NCBI RefSeq assembly: GCF_010183535.1
Contig: NC_071333.1
Coordinates: 13,080,587-13,144,586 of the forward strand
DNA: 64,000 nucleotides
Direction: 5' to 3'
Source of the DNA: Caenorhabditis remanei
Taxonomy: Eukaryota > Nematoda > Chromadorea > Rhabditida > Rhabditidae
A model generated the notes under the pieces. That model did not search any database. It worked only from the letters and a program-made list of their open reading frames with translations, and was not told where the DNA came from. Within the stretch, counting starts at the first letter, position 1. Each line of letters opens with the position of its first letter. The translations under genes were made by a program, and so were the position numbers. Below are positions 21,501 to 34,500 of this stretch, piece by piece.

Positions 21501-24500
21501 CTAAACCTACTTTTGGTACATCTCAACCACAGAATTACAATAGTCAATTTTGCACCCAAATATGAAAATATGGTGGAAGAAAACGGAAAACGTTGTCTCC
21601 TTATGCTATATGACATCTGATTGGCATCGGATGATGGAAAAGCTAAGTTACAAGCAACAAATTGGTTTAGAGTTAGAAAGCACATGCCCCCCCCCCACAA
21701 GTATCATCATCAAGTGGTTAGTTTTCGACGACCAAAACCGCGCCAAAAAATGATGTGACAAGGATCATTCATCAGCACATATGGGCGTCTCGGACTGCCA
21801 ACTCTTTTCATAAGGATGAAGTGAGGATAAGGATAGGATGAGATGAAAAAAGAGAAGCGACGCAAGATGGATCAAACGTGAATTTCATAAACGGGGGAAA
21901 AGAAAAGGGGAAGAAATTTATGATAAGTGATAAGAATTGTGCTCATCTCCCATCGCCTCCATCTCCACATCAACATTCATAGTCATAGTTACGAATGGAC
22001 ACCGGAATAAGAAACGAAGTGAGTGTTAGAAAAGTGCTGAGCACATCTTTTAATCTCTTTTTCAAGGTTTTCCATGTCAGTTTTCATAACTATAGCTTTC
22101 GAGACTTAATAACAGTTTCCTAGTGATATGATATTGGTTGTATTGTTACACGCAGGTTGATTTCAAGTATTTCGACGCGGGATGCTCTCAAATCTGCGGA
22201 AAAAAAAACAAAGAAAGAGCCTACAAACATTTCAAGGGTGGGAGGGGGGAGTTCGAACATAATTTGTCGAAACAAACACATGTCTGGGGTCTAACAAAAG
22301 ATGGAATCGAGAACAAAAACTGTGAGTCAAAACACCAGAAATACTAAACGTTCGTTTTCTGAACTAGATTGTGAAGTCAAAAACAATCGAAGCTAAAGAT
22401 TTGCTCCCTCATAACAGGTTTGAATTTTCTATTGAGTAGTTCTGCCAGAAAATGACTCACACATTGTCATCATAGTTTTTAAAGTTCACATAGCTGACAA
22501 AGTTAGCTTATAATCTTACAAAACAAATTTCACCGGGAAAATTGTTACAATATAATAAATTATCTTGAATATAGATATAAACAACTATGATGAAAAAACA
22601 AATAAATCATTATATCAAACTCTCTAAATTTTTTTTGCACTAAATCCTACTAACAAAATAAATAACAACTTTCTAGTTGCATTTTTTCGTTCCAAAAAAA
22701 TGTCTGCAATTTTCGATGAATGAAGGGATGACGAGGTGCCAGGCGAAAGAATGATTATAATAACAAAACATGACAAGTAGTGTATTCAAGGTGGAGGTAT
22801 AGTTGGGAGGCGTCCGTCAAACTGACGTCGATTCAAACGTCTATTAAAGATGATTAAAGAGAGCGCGCTCGACAAAAAGAGACAAGTTGAATAGAGTAAA
22901 GAAAGCACGGAAGAAATGAGGAAAAATGGGTTATGGGTCACTTCATGAATGGCTTTTGATCGGTTGTGCTCATCGTCGTCTATTCCGCATCGATGAATAT
23001 TCCGGTTAAAAAAAAGAAAAGAAGGTCCTCACTGAATCCGAGTCATAGTCTTCTTTTCATGATTTCCGTCGCTCTTAGGAATTAAGATCGAAAGATTAGA
23101 GTTTTGTTTCATTTTATTATGTTCTTTGTTTCAGGTATGAAATATATTCACAGAACAATGTTTTCTCAAACTGGATTTACATTTTTCATGGTTCCAGCTG
23201 TGGTGGTATCGTATGAACATGAATTTTTTCCCAAGATGTCGTATTTATAATTTTTGTGATAGTACCTACACAAATAACCTATTCGATAATTTTGATGTAA
23301 TTCACAAAGTCTAGAATCCGAATTCTCTGATTAACTGTTTTTATTTTTTCAAACAGAGTCGGGACCATTAAAACACATTGCAACTCCAAATAGTTTATCA
23401 ACTTTCACAATATGACGTAGAAAGTGGGGGTGAAGAGAGAGTATTCAAGTATTCAAAAGAGGTTGCAGTGTAATGAGCCATAAAAAACTACGTGGTCCCT
23501 GCATGTTCAAAACTAGACGCGGAAAAAAGCGGAGCTTATAGACGAGTGTAGGACTCGCCATAAGCACCTGAATCAGAAGTGCATCTTTTGTTTTGTTTTG
23601 TTGTGTTTCAAACTCAAAAATGATGTCATTTCACTTTAAAAGGTACTCATCACTTCTACAGTAGTCAGCATGTTCCTCTTAATTCCCTTTTTCTCCTTCT
23701 ACATATTTTTCTTCCTATTTTCCATTTTTAAATTCCGCCTCTTCTAGGCGGAGTAGTCGGAGCTTTAGCGTCTCGGAACTGAATAAGTCGAAATGGAGAG
23801 GATAATCAACAAGAATTGAGAATTGACGTCGTTTCAAGGAAAAAAATCCGATGTTCAAAGATTTTATAACCCGAGTAGGCGTGTCCCGAGGGAGGTGATT
23901 TTGAAGATTCGAAAAAAGGAAATTCAAACTTGAAGTGGTAAAAATTTGACAGCTCGGCTCATCGAAGCGACCGGAAAACCCGAAGAAAAAGAGAAGGGTG
24001 AAAACGAGGGTGGGAACAACACTTAGAAATAGAAAATAGATATAAATGCGACATGAAAAAAAACGAGAGGGAAACGGAGAATATATGGGTACTGAGGATA
24101 GATAGAAAAAAATAAAGTTGGTCAGCACAATTAATAATTTCTGAGATTTATCGGTCATTTGATAGTGCAAAGTATTAAAAATTCAACAAGAATCCTCACG
24201 TAAATAAGATTGGAACTGGGATCCTAGCATTCCTAAAGCACGTATTTATATAAACTGATACATTGGTTATTTAGTCTGCTACAAAGTATATTATTGGCAA
24301 GTTTTCTGTTTCAAAAAGGGACAAAAATGAAAAACAGAGAATATCAAAATTTATGGGGTGTGCAAAATATCATTTATCATAGAAGCTTACATTGAGTAGG
24401 AATAATCTTCGTCGGAGCTTCTTCCTTTTCAAGACGCCTTCTATTTCTTGTTATTTTCTTTTTTCCGTGTTTTTAAAAAAAGAAAACAAATATTATGAAA

Positions 24501-27500
24501 AAAGAACTCAAGGTTTTTTTGTATTTGTGGGTAATAGTAAAATAGAAATTGAGCATGACCACATGAATTTTGAATTTCAGATATTCATCACGTCAGTTTG
24601 TGAGGATTGAAAGGAACTCATGTTTCCAAAGTTCAAAATGACTTCTGGAAAATTTAGTAGCTATCTTTAGTGAACAATGATGTAAGATTGTAAACACTCT
24701 TTAACGCTAGAGGAATTCTAGAAACAAAACTCACTTAAGAAAAAAATGATTCCTCTTGGAAGTAATTAAATAGAAACTGCGAAATGAGGCATTCCATCAA
24801 GTAATTTTTTGCAGAAAGAAGTGAGTTCAGAGAATTAAAAAAGAACACAATACACTGTAGTCGTAATAGCAAAATTGCATTCTTTTGTCTTTACAACCTA
24901 CACGCCAGAGAAACAATTTTGCAAGCTACTCGAAGACCTCTCAACTTTAAGTGGTTGGATAAAACGCGCTTAATACCGTCGCAATTATTTTTTTTCTCTG
25001 TTCTGTTTTTAAAAACAAGAGGAACGGCACTGACTTGAGACACAACAAGGTATCAGGAAAAAAACTGAAGAGCTTTTTTATTTTAAAGCGAAGATTAGAA
25101 AAAAAGTGTTTTTCTGAGTTCTGATGGTGAAACAAGACAAGAACTTGAATATATTTAGAAAGCATTGAAACTGACTCTATTTTGCCGTGATCATATATTT
25201 GGAACATTATATATATATATAGTTGAAAACAGATTGCAGATAGTTTGAGTTTTCGAAAGAAAAATTGCTAGTTTTCGAAAATTGCAACTTTGAAAAGATA
25301 ACTTTGAATAATTTATGATGTCGTATGAAAACAACTTACTCAGAACACACGAATTCTGATGCGGCAAGCACATCAGGACAAAATAATAACAATAGGGACA
25401 CCTGAAGACAAGAAAGGAAAAAACTCAACATCCGGTGTTTTGGATCTTTGATATATTCAAGTGTTGAGGTAGAAAAGGGGGGCAAGTCAAATGCTCATAC
25501 CGAACAATGAGCATTATGAATCACCAGTTCTTTTCAATTCTTACTACCTCACCACTCCACCTTTTATGGTAGTAGTAGTTGTGGTCTCTCGAAACAATTA
25601 ATTTGTTTGTTGTTTTCAGAAGATGTCAGGCAGGCAAAAAAAACGAAAAAGAGGCTGAAATTCGATCGCACGAGAAATTCTAGTGCTTCGAAAATAGTTT
25701 TCTTCTGCTCCTTTTCCGTTTTTTTCTTGTCCTGTGCTTAAGAACACGACAAGACACATTGAGACAAGAAATGGTGAGTGTTATGTGTCAGCGAGCCGGA
25801 AATTTGAATCTCAGTTACCAGTTTCAATGAAAGACCCAACCAGGAAGAACAAGTTTAAGATGTTAGGAAAATGGGGGATATGGATGTAAAGTATCCGAAT
25901 TACAAAATGTTGCGCAGTGAAAGCCATTTTTTTGGTTTTCTGGGGTGGGCGGTCCATCCGGTTTAAGAAAGTGAAATATTCAAACGGTTCAGCCAGAGAG
26001 TGCGACAGGATAGTCTTGTGATTAAAAAAAACACGCTGGAATCAGAAAAACGAAATGGAGAATTAAGAAAGGAATGAGAAAACCGAATGGTGATTGAAAA
26101 ACGATTGAAAACAACAAAAATCTTATGACATTTTAATTGTTGCATGGTACATAGCAATCTTCCTATATGCTTCAAGCATTGGAAATTCTTAGAAACATAT
26201 GATCAGGTTGTACCACGTGGGAACGTTATTGAAGATCTTTGAACAAGCATTCAGGAATTTTTATTCGTTTCCGAATGAAAAATTAAAATCTGAATGAATA
26301 TTAGACAAAAGACTCACAAGCCTTACCAAAAATCGCCGGACACTGCCGCTCCTAACCTTTCTTTCATTTTGTTTTAAGAATTCATGATTGCATATGTACA
26401 TTCAAATACATCCTCGAAAAAAAAGGAGACAAGTGGGCTGGTAGTAACAAATGTCGAAGATGAAATGATGAAAAAGTTAGGCTTCTCTATAAATTGGTGC
26501 AGTGATGCGAATCGGTGGCTTAATGAAACTTGAATTAATGACAGATAAAATTGGTGGTCGGAGTGCTTTTGGCCATGTTTTATGTGGATTTCTTAGGGCG
26601 CAACACACACTTTTGCTCCTTTTTCCCTCCCGTGCTTTGTTTCATTCATTGTGAGGGAAAGCACAATCAAGATTGAAAACAGAGATCTCCATGTGGCTGA
26701 CATCGACTAAAAATCAGAAAAAAAATGAATAGAAAAGTGTTATGGTTGGAGAAAAAGTGACTATGAATATTATATCAGAGATTTTTCCAGAAGCTGTTGT
26801 ACACTTAATACCACCGGATAAGCGTCTTCTATTATTTTGGCTTGTTAATATTTTTTCAGATGATCCCCTCCTTCCCCATCACTTTTTTGCCCATTTGCTA
26901 ATCCTGGCCGTCAGGGATTGAGAATTCGCTAGACAAAAGAAGTGTGTTTGGAAACCTTTTTTAAATGATATTGAGTCAGCCAGGGAGGTGTTTTGGTCAG
27001 GAAGTTTTAGAAATAATAAACTAAACCAGCTAAAAACATAGAAAGAAAGAACTTCCTCTAAAACTTTTAGGAGATGGGACACGTGTACTTATGAGCAATC
27101 AAATAAAAAAGTCTAACACCGGATGCTCGTAAATAATTGAAGACAACATTAAAACCGATACTTGAGGATGATGAATCAAATTTCAAAAAATTCATCAGGT
27201 AGTTCCGTAAATCCGAATAAAAAGGAGCAGCGGCAATGAAAGAAATTGTGAAAACATCCCGTATTAGTAACTCTTTCTATGGTCACTACCACTTAGATTT
27301 TAACTCAATCTCCTCCTCCTCGCACATTTGTTCTGGATATGAGTTTCCGCTAATCTAATTAGAGATGAGGCAGATGTGTCAGCATTAATAGAGAAGCCAA
27401 GACCTATTAGGAGCCTATGTGAAAAGATAAATTGGAGTTGTGAGTTGTTGGCAAAAAGTGCAAAGCAATTATAATTAGGAGGAAGAGCAAAGATAGAACT

Positions 27501-27815
27501 ATTCATTATTTTTATTTGAATAAGTTTTATACATTCCGAAACCAAAAGAATAGATTCGAAGAAAATTTGCTATAGGCAGTTTTATATACAAAAAAATGAC
27601 GAGATTCTAGAGAGATGATGAAGAGCCGTGATGGGGATTGTTTTCGAATCGTTGTGTTGAATCATAAACAAATGAAACATTTCTACCATGTGAGATTAAA
27701 TGAAATTCAAGAGATACTAAGAAAACGTGACTAAACTGTTGTTTTAGAACAATTGAAAAACAATACAAGCAGCTATACAGAAAGTGAATGAGACAATCGC
27801 AATATGTATGAAAAA
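18595..27815. other. Long gene-free region upstream of gar-1
   Basis: About 9.2 kb without a supported gene. It should contain the gar-1 regulatory region and the 3' UTR of the SEFIR gene. CTTTCAG on the minus strand near 18660 may be a spliced-leader or 5' UTR acceptor for gar-1. Purine-rich tracts occur near 19240-19320, and a run of 10 C lies at 21687-21696. The longest open frames here are AT-rich, lack splice-linked neighbours and look fortuitous. I see no tRNA or other RNA gene, though a small RNA could easily be missed. Confidence 0.5.
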
Positions 27816-30543
27816 TTATTTTGTGACCATTTGACGCATTTCGTTTTGCAGTTGCTCTTCATTCAAAGTGACAGACGATTGCCTTTTAACTTTCACACCT
27901 TTACTTTCCAACAATTTCTCGAGGAGTTCGTTGTAATTGTCGGGAAACGGATAGCGGTTTGTAACCATCGCCCATATTGTTTCAATAGTCTTGGTAATTC
28001 CCTGGAAAGATTTTCAGTTTTTTTTGTGGTTTTTGAAAACAGAGCTTACTGGCATTACGACGCAACGAAAACGTCGATTCCTGTTGTTGTTTTGAAGAAA
28101 CTCGACAATAGTCTTGTCATGAAGGAACTTGCGGAATGAGAAGGTTTTCTTTGGATCGGGAGATTTGATGGCGTCAATAAATGAATCGTTGAAGCAAACG
28201 ATAATATGTTTGAACTGAAATAAAGCAGTTGTTTTTGAAGTGTTCCGAAGAAATCAAATACCTGAGGATACAAGTGTTCCAGTAGTTGTAGTAGATTTCC
28301 TCCGTCATTTTTTTCCAGTGTAATTATATCAACTACTTTCAAATTTTTGTCAGACTGTTTCTCCAAATGCTGCACCAAGTTGTCGTGAAACCATTTGTAA
28401 TTTATTCGCTCTTGTTTCTTCTTTTCGTAGTGTAATACCAGAATCGCTGAAAATTACTATTATTTTGAGAATAGTTGTGGACACTCACTATTAGTTGCAT
28501 CGACTGGTGTGAACGGTACCAGAGGGGGGATGTTGGAAATTGAAACCGCTTGAGAAAAATTCTGTGATGTTTGTGGAACATCTGGAATTCTAATTTAGTT
28601 ATCAAAATTTTAAAATTCAACACAAACCATCCGCTTCCTGAAGATGAACGTTGTTTCTGATCATTTGCCTCATTTTTACAAGCAGGTCTATCCGTTCAAC
28701 ATTGTACAGTGCATTGACCAGTATTTGAGCATGCAGGTTTTCAAAAGGCTTCCAGATATTTTTATTTGAGGGATCTGCAGGCTCTAGTTGCTGAAAATGT
28801 AATGAATAAGCTTTCATATCTCAACATATTAGGTTGGCAAGAAAGTTTTTGTGCATGATTCAAGTTATTTTTACTCAAACAGGAAGCATACCAAATACCA
28901 AACATAGTAACCATCTTAGTCCACAACTGTCTCCAATTTACTGGATATGTTCCCGATACCGTCCTGGCAGAGCTCCGGTTGTTTCGAGGCAAAATAGACT
29001 TCCACCCATTTTTCGACTTGACTTCAAGTATCGAAGTCCTGTTCAGCGGCAGAGCGCTGAATTACCCCGAACTTATAGTAATTCGTTAGAAGAAGGTCCG
29101 AGCTCTAATTTGCTTGATTAAAAACTATTTTCCAATATTAGGTGAGAAAATATTTTGTCGGGTATGCAACTAGCGGATATGCAACATTATGGAGGTGGCA
29201 GACTTTTTGACCGTGTGGAACTGAAGACTCACGTATAGTTTTGATTTTTTGCACACAGAAAGAACAGAAGTAGAAGATTATTGTTTCACATTTTCCAATC
29301 ATATACGTTGTTTTGGGTCCTCCACATTAGGGTCATTATTTTCTTTGAGTATGATTCCCTTTTGATGATGTCTACCAGCGTTTGATCAACGCCAAGTCGG
29401 TGGGTTTCCCTGGGGTAGTTTGTGTGCAATACCCACTCTCTATCAGTGATACCCAATTGGTTAGATCGATTGAAGTTTGAAAGAGGAGATAGAATTCGAA
29501 GCCGCAGGTCTACCCTTCACTGAACGCGGATCTAGGCCAAAATATGACTTTTCAATGTTTCTTTTTTTATTCTTGCCGACACATTTCAAAAAGTTTCCAA
29601 TTGTGTTATAAGTAGTAGTGATTATCATTGATAGTTCACAGGAAGATTGAGATGGAAACTCTCCTTCTACAGCTCACAGCATGTACAAATCCTATTCATA
29701 TGCACTTTTAGTACGTGGTACTTCGACCACAGAAAAATCGCATTTCTCAAAGTTGGAAACTTCATTACTCATAGTGTGCCAAAAGAAGAATTCATCCTTG
29801 TAAACTTTTCCTGTTGGTTGCACAAATTTAGAAATTTTGGTATTAGATGGAAAGCGGAAATAAAAATATTGCTGTAAGAGTTGTCGGTCAAGAATAAAGA
29901 TAGGCATGACTCTTGCAGAAGAGAAGTGTCGGAAGTAATTTCTGACTGCTATCAGAATCACAGAGAGTTTATCTAACAAATGGTATGCGTAGTTGGTTTT
30001 AATTCTTGTAATTTATCTGACAGCATTCAAAACAAAACATGCACAAAAACTTTCTTGCCAACCTAATATTTTTTTAAACTTACAAAAGTTCCACTAGCCG
30101 TTAGAAAATCCTCTACCATTTGCCATGAGCCCATTGAAATTGCGCTTGGAACATCTAAATGGGTAACAAGGAGATCTCGGAGCTCTTGTGACAAATGTTT
30201 GATTCTAAAAATGTGTTTCATTGATTTTTAATCTATGGTTTCAACAAAACTCACTTGACACTTCCAGGAAGTTGAACTTTCACTGAAGTTATCAAAATTG
30301 GAGGATCGATTATCACTTCTTCCTCCTCGTCATCATAAGTTCCATCCGATATCTATAATTAAAAACCATGAAACTAGATGAGACTTTAATCTTCTGCTCT
30401 TATTTCTGCGTTTAGATCGATATTTTGGCTCAGCGCGTGACTACTCGAAAGATTTCGAAACTGAAATTACACACTTCGAACTAATTTACACATTCAAAAC
30501 TTACATTCCTGTTTTCTGTACTCTCAGCTTGGTCAGAAGACAT
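27816..30543 (-). CDS. SEFIR-domain adaptor, ACT1/CIKS-like (IL-17 pathway candidate)
   Basis: Exons 30505-30543, 30255-30352, 30084-30204, 28628-28790, 28489-28581, 28262-28446, 28050-28214 and 27816-28001 encode 349 aa. About residues 46-140 are helical and resemble a death-fold region (KIKHLSQELRDLLVTHLDV, then NLHAQILVNALYNVERIDLL). About 170-330 fit a SEFIR domain. The first strand is TILVLHYEKKK; VVDIITLEKNDGG and KHIIVCFND follow; IVEFLQNNNRNRRFRCVVMP matches the vertebrate ACT1 EFI...FRFIPVLFP block; and YPFPDNYNELLEKLL matches its closing YSWP segment. SEFIR proteins couple IL-17 receptors to downstream signalling. In C. elegans the ACT1-like protein is ACTL-1; I think this is its orthologue but cannot confirm the name. 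Intron 3 (28791-30083) contains a complete mariner insertion. A possible exon at about 30425-30460 was left out because it brings an in-frame stop. Confidence 0.7.
28829..30066 (-). mobile_element. Mariner-family DNA transposon inside an intron
   Basis: The 1238-bp insertion has perfect 29-bp terminal inverted repeats beginning TTAGGTTGGCAAGAAAG and is flanked by TA (28827-28828 and 30067-30068), as expected for Tc1/mariner elements. Its size is close to a full mariner. On the minus strand near the left end, a decayed transposase C-terminus is readable: VEKWVEVYFASKQPELCQDG (about 28955-29020), followed by an in-frame TAA at 28916-28918. Upstream, KIMTLMWRTQNN (near 29335) resembles the mariner KIM.CVWWD block with the catalytic Asp replaced. 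No intact transposase remains, so it is non-autonomous. It lies antisense-neutral in intron 3 of the SEFIR gene, with both splice sites intact. Confidence 0.9.
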
Positions 30544-31518
30544 ATTCGAACAAAATCCGACAAGAATAAAACAAATTTCAATGAAGACAAGGGGAGATTA
30601 AGCGTTGCTCGTCGATGGACTAGTACGCATTAAGACGTGTACGAAAAACCCAAGTGGGTATAATAGCCACTCTGGTTTTATTGTTTTTATTATAGGGTTG
30701 TCTTCACCGCAATTATTTTATTTTAGGACAACAGGGATTACGGGGAGAGCTTCTCCACATGCATAACGTAGATTTTAACGTGGATGTGGTTTTATGGGAT
30801 TTGTCATGTTGCTGAGCTGCTCTCCCTGACAACATGCACTGGTTATTTATTGTTTCTTTCCCTTTTTTTCAATTTTTTTCTTTAAGCCTCGCACTTATAT
30901 ATACTAATGAACTAGTTGAACTCTGCAAGTTTGGAGGGTAGGCGATGCTACATTGGTTCATTGTTCTCGATTCTCTTTGTTTTGCTTATCGAACCGCTGG
31001 CAAATTTTCCACTGATAAAATTCTTACCACTTCCAAGTCCGCCCAAGTTTGATCGTCGAAATCCAATTCGATCGATACATCCACCCCCGCTCGCACCATG
31101 TTTGACTAAAAACGATTCATGCTTAAATTACTTTTAAATAAAAACTATCTGATTGGTATTATGATAGGTTGAAACCATGTTTGTTTTATGCAAAAATTAT
31201 TAAAAATGTTTTATTGATTTTTTGAATAATGAAAATTCAACGATAAATTGGTTTAAAAAGATTAGGTAGGAATGTAATTGAATGATACGTGTGGTTTGGG
31301 ACAGAAAGTGAAATAAGGTGAACGAAACAGTTTTGGCGGGTATTGCAAGTGTGGACTCGTATAATTAAAAAAAAGAAGGGGGAATCAGACCAGCAAAAAG
31401 AACATGATACGGGTGGAAACTGGTTTTGAAATGAATAGAGAAGGTAAAAATGCTAAATGGACTAATAATATTGGAGAGTCGCGCTGCGAACTTCTATACT
31501 ACTGGTAGAGATTGGAAG
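30544..31518. other. Gap between the SEFIR gene and cdf-1
   Basis: About 975 bp holding the SEFIR gene promoter and the cdf-1 3' UTR. A TATATATAC box near 30896, an open frame with a hydrophobic start, and AATAAA right after its stop (31135-31141) hint at a tiny plus-strand gene, but it has no usable ATG. See the findings. Confidence 0.4.
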
Positions 31519-34500
31519 TCAATGAGAAGTGGTGTCAGTTTCATTTTTCATTTCAACAGTTGTGGTGTCTTCGACGCTGGTCCCCTCATTCATTTTCTTC
31601 ACTAGAACCTTCATTGATTGCATGCAAGTGTCCTGAAATAACTTCATTTTTTCCACTTTTTCCAACTAGAAACTCACTTCGAAGGTTGGCTCAATTGTAG
31701 TCGAGTGAACTCCCATGTCGTGGAAATACTTTTTGATTTTGTGAGCGGCTTCCGGGAAAATAGCCGGGTGGCAGATGTTGACATGAGCAGAAGCAATGAT
31801 TCTCTCGTCACACAACACCCAAACCGACAACTTCTCAACCATTGATACTCCAACAATGCTGCACAAGTCTTTCTTCACTTTGTTGATTTCCAATCCTTCT
31901 GGGGTCAATTTGAGAAGTTTCTTGGCAGATGTGCGGACCAGAACAACGGCAGTGATTCCCATGAATGTAGCAAGGCAGATCCTGAAATTATCTTGAATGG
32001 GATAGATGTGTGGAATGAGAAACATACGTCAATAAAGGGTCAATGTACTTGGCCATTGCCCATTCTGGGAGCAACCAGACGAATGTAGCCGAGATCATAA
32101 CAATTATCGATCCCAATGCATCAGACATCAAATGCAACCAGACTCCGTGAATGTTCACATTCATTCTTTCTGAAAGTTTGAATTAGTGTTTGTGATCAAA
32201 TGGTTATCGCCTGACTGTAGTCTAAAGTCCGGTCCTATATCATATCATTTTCATCACAACTTTTCTTTCGGTTGTCCGGCGTCAGATGTTTTTTTTTTCT
32301 CACTCGTTTATCAATCAAACTCACTTTTCGATTTTTTCTTTTTATCACTGCTTTTCAATTCAATTGTTGAATTGAGTACATCACTAGCCATGTGAGTACC
32401 GTATGGAGTCATCTGACGATCGACTGTAGCAATGATTGGATGATTGTTGACTCCAGACAACCGGCGTTCCACGATTTCATCACTCACTTCATCTTCCAAA
32501 AGACGAGTCAATGCTTCGGATTTAGCATTTTCCGGTGTATTTCGAGTTTTGCCGTTGCTGTGACAATCGTCGTGGTCATCATGGTCATGAGAGTGTCCAT
32601 GTCCATTATTGTGGCTGTGACCATGACCATCATCAGAATGACTGTGCTCATGGTCATCCTCATGATCTTCATGTTTCTTGTTTCTCTTGCTCTTCTTGTC
32701 GTGAGCGTGTCCATGTCCTCCAAATCCGTGACTGTGTCCGTGACCACCTCCACCGTGACTATGACCGTGTCCACTCATATTGAACAGTCCATACACGTTG
32801 ATCATCAATCCAATAAAACCGATGCCAAGCACGCTAACTGGATTAGTTATGACATGAGCATGGATGAGACGACCAAATGCTTCTTGAAGAACCATCACAC
32901 AGACAGTGCACATGAAGATGCCATTGAAGTATCCTCCGAGAGTTTCTGCACGGACCCATCCATAACCATGACGAGTTGATGGTCGAGTGGCTATCTGGAA
33001 CCAATGAGGTATTGTATTTCTTTAATTGGGTGGAATGATGTACTCCACCGAGTGCAAAACTCACCTTGATACACACGAACGCCACAATCAGAGCCATCAC
33101 ATCGGCCGCCATGTGGTAACTGTCAGCAAGCATTGCAATTGATGAGCAGAAAACTCCTGTGAAGAACTCGCAAGCACAGAATATCAGCGTCATACCAATT
33201 TGTATGATTAGGCTGCGACTGGCACTTCTGAAAACATGTACGTTTGCGAATAGGATCAGTAAAGGTGACTGCTTACTTCACTTTTTCCGTTTTTTCGATT
33301 GGTGCTCCACGAAGTCTCAGACCATTCTCGAGACTATGAGTTCCATGATCGCAGTGATCGATCACCTGAAAATTAACTGTGGTTAGTACACTGTTTCCAG
33401 TTTACTCCAATTTGCTACCGTATAGTGGAATTGGTCATATTCATCAGGGCACGGTAGGCAGGTAGAGTGTGAATCTGATTGGCTGGAGTTTGATTTCTCC
33501 ATGAGTTCTATTGTGCACATTGGTGACCAGTTATTATTATTTTGGAAGGGGCTTATGACCTTAAACTAAGAAAATGTCTGACAAACTGATCAGTAATAAG
33601 GAAGAAGAAGCTAAATTAGCGAGAAAATAAATGTTAAATTAAGAAGACCAGAAGAGGCATTAGTTTCAATGCGAAATGAAGGCACGAATCAACCGATAAC
33701 GAACTTATATACAGGTACACGGTTGCCCAATTCTGATCGCAAAAAGAAAAAAGAATACCGAGCTCCTATAGACAAGGAAAAGTGAAAAACGGACCGAAAA
33801 AAGAAGGCTATAGAGTGTGATAACGATTCTCGTCGTTTCCATCTCGTTTTTCCTGATAAGAATTGTCTCTTTATGTGACGGTTGACAAAAGAGACGAGAC
33901 GGGAAGCCAAATGCTCAATTTGAACACGGATTAACCATTAACCGCCACTTCTTAGTGGTTCTTATAACAAAAATTGATGGTAAGTAGATACGATAGCGTA
34001 CGAGCGATGGATAACTCAGACGGAGATCAATAATTACATCATTCCGTGAAAGCGAGTGTCCTAGGCAAGAGAAATATGTAACATTGGTCATCCATTGACA
34101 ACTTTTTTTTCGGTCGGTATGGCGAAAAAATGTGTGATAGAGAGGCAAAAGGAACAGAAAAAGGAAAAGAACCCATTCCTTTGTCACACAGTGTTATCAG
34201 TTCCACACACTATTGAGTTTTTATTCTTTGGCGTACGTCATCAACTAAAAAGTTACTAATGTTGAAACACAGAAGTATTCTCCGACTGAAACCAATTCAC
34301 TCAGCAGTTTTTACTATTTCTTATCTATATGTTACAAGTGAACCGTATAAAAACATGATTGTTAGTTCCTTGCACTTTGAGTAAAGCATCATGAAAGTTC
34401 TCTGAACCACTCAGCCAACTGTTCCAATGTTTATTTAGAAAGAAACCCAATCCAATCAATTCACACCACTCGAAACCCAGCCTGATGATATGGTTAACCA

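Noticed and set aside
23715..24170. 151-codon frame on the minus strand in the gar-1 upstream gap
   Set aside because: Composition is dominated by Phe, Leu and Ser from an AT/purine-biased strand. No splice partners, no recognisable domain and no start context.
25545..25590. let-7-like TACCTCACCA and GGTAGTAGTAG near each other
   Set aside because: The two parts do not form a microRNA-type hairpin of proper length, so no RNA gene was called.
30425..30460. Possible extra exon 2 of the SEFIR gene
   Set aside because: It follows a good acceptor, but every reading with a plausible donor either meets a stop or shifts the next exon out of frame; exon 1 joins the following exon directly in phase.
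32392..32979. 195-codon plus-strand frame opposite cdf-1
   Set aside because: It is the antisense shadow of the His-rich loop exon, where CAT/CAC repeats keep the other strand open.
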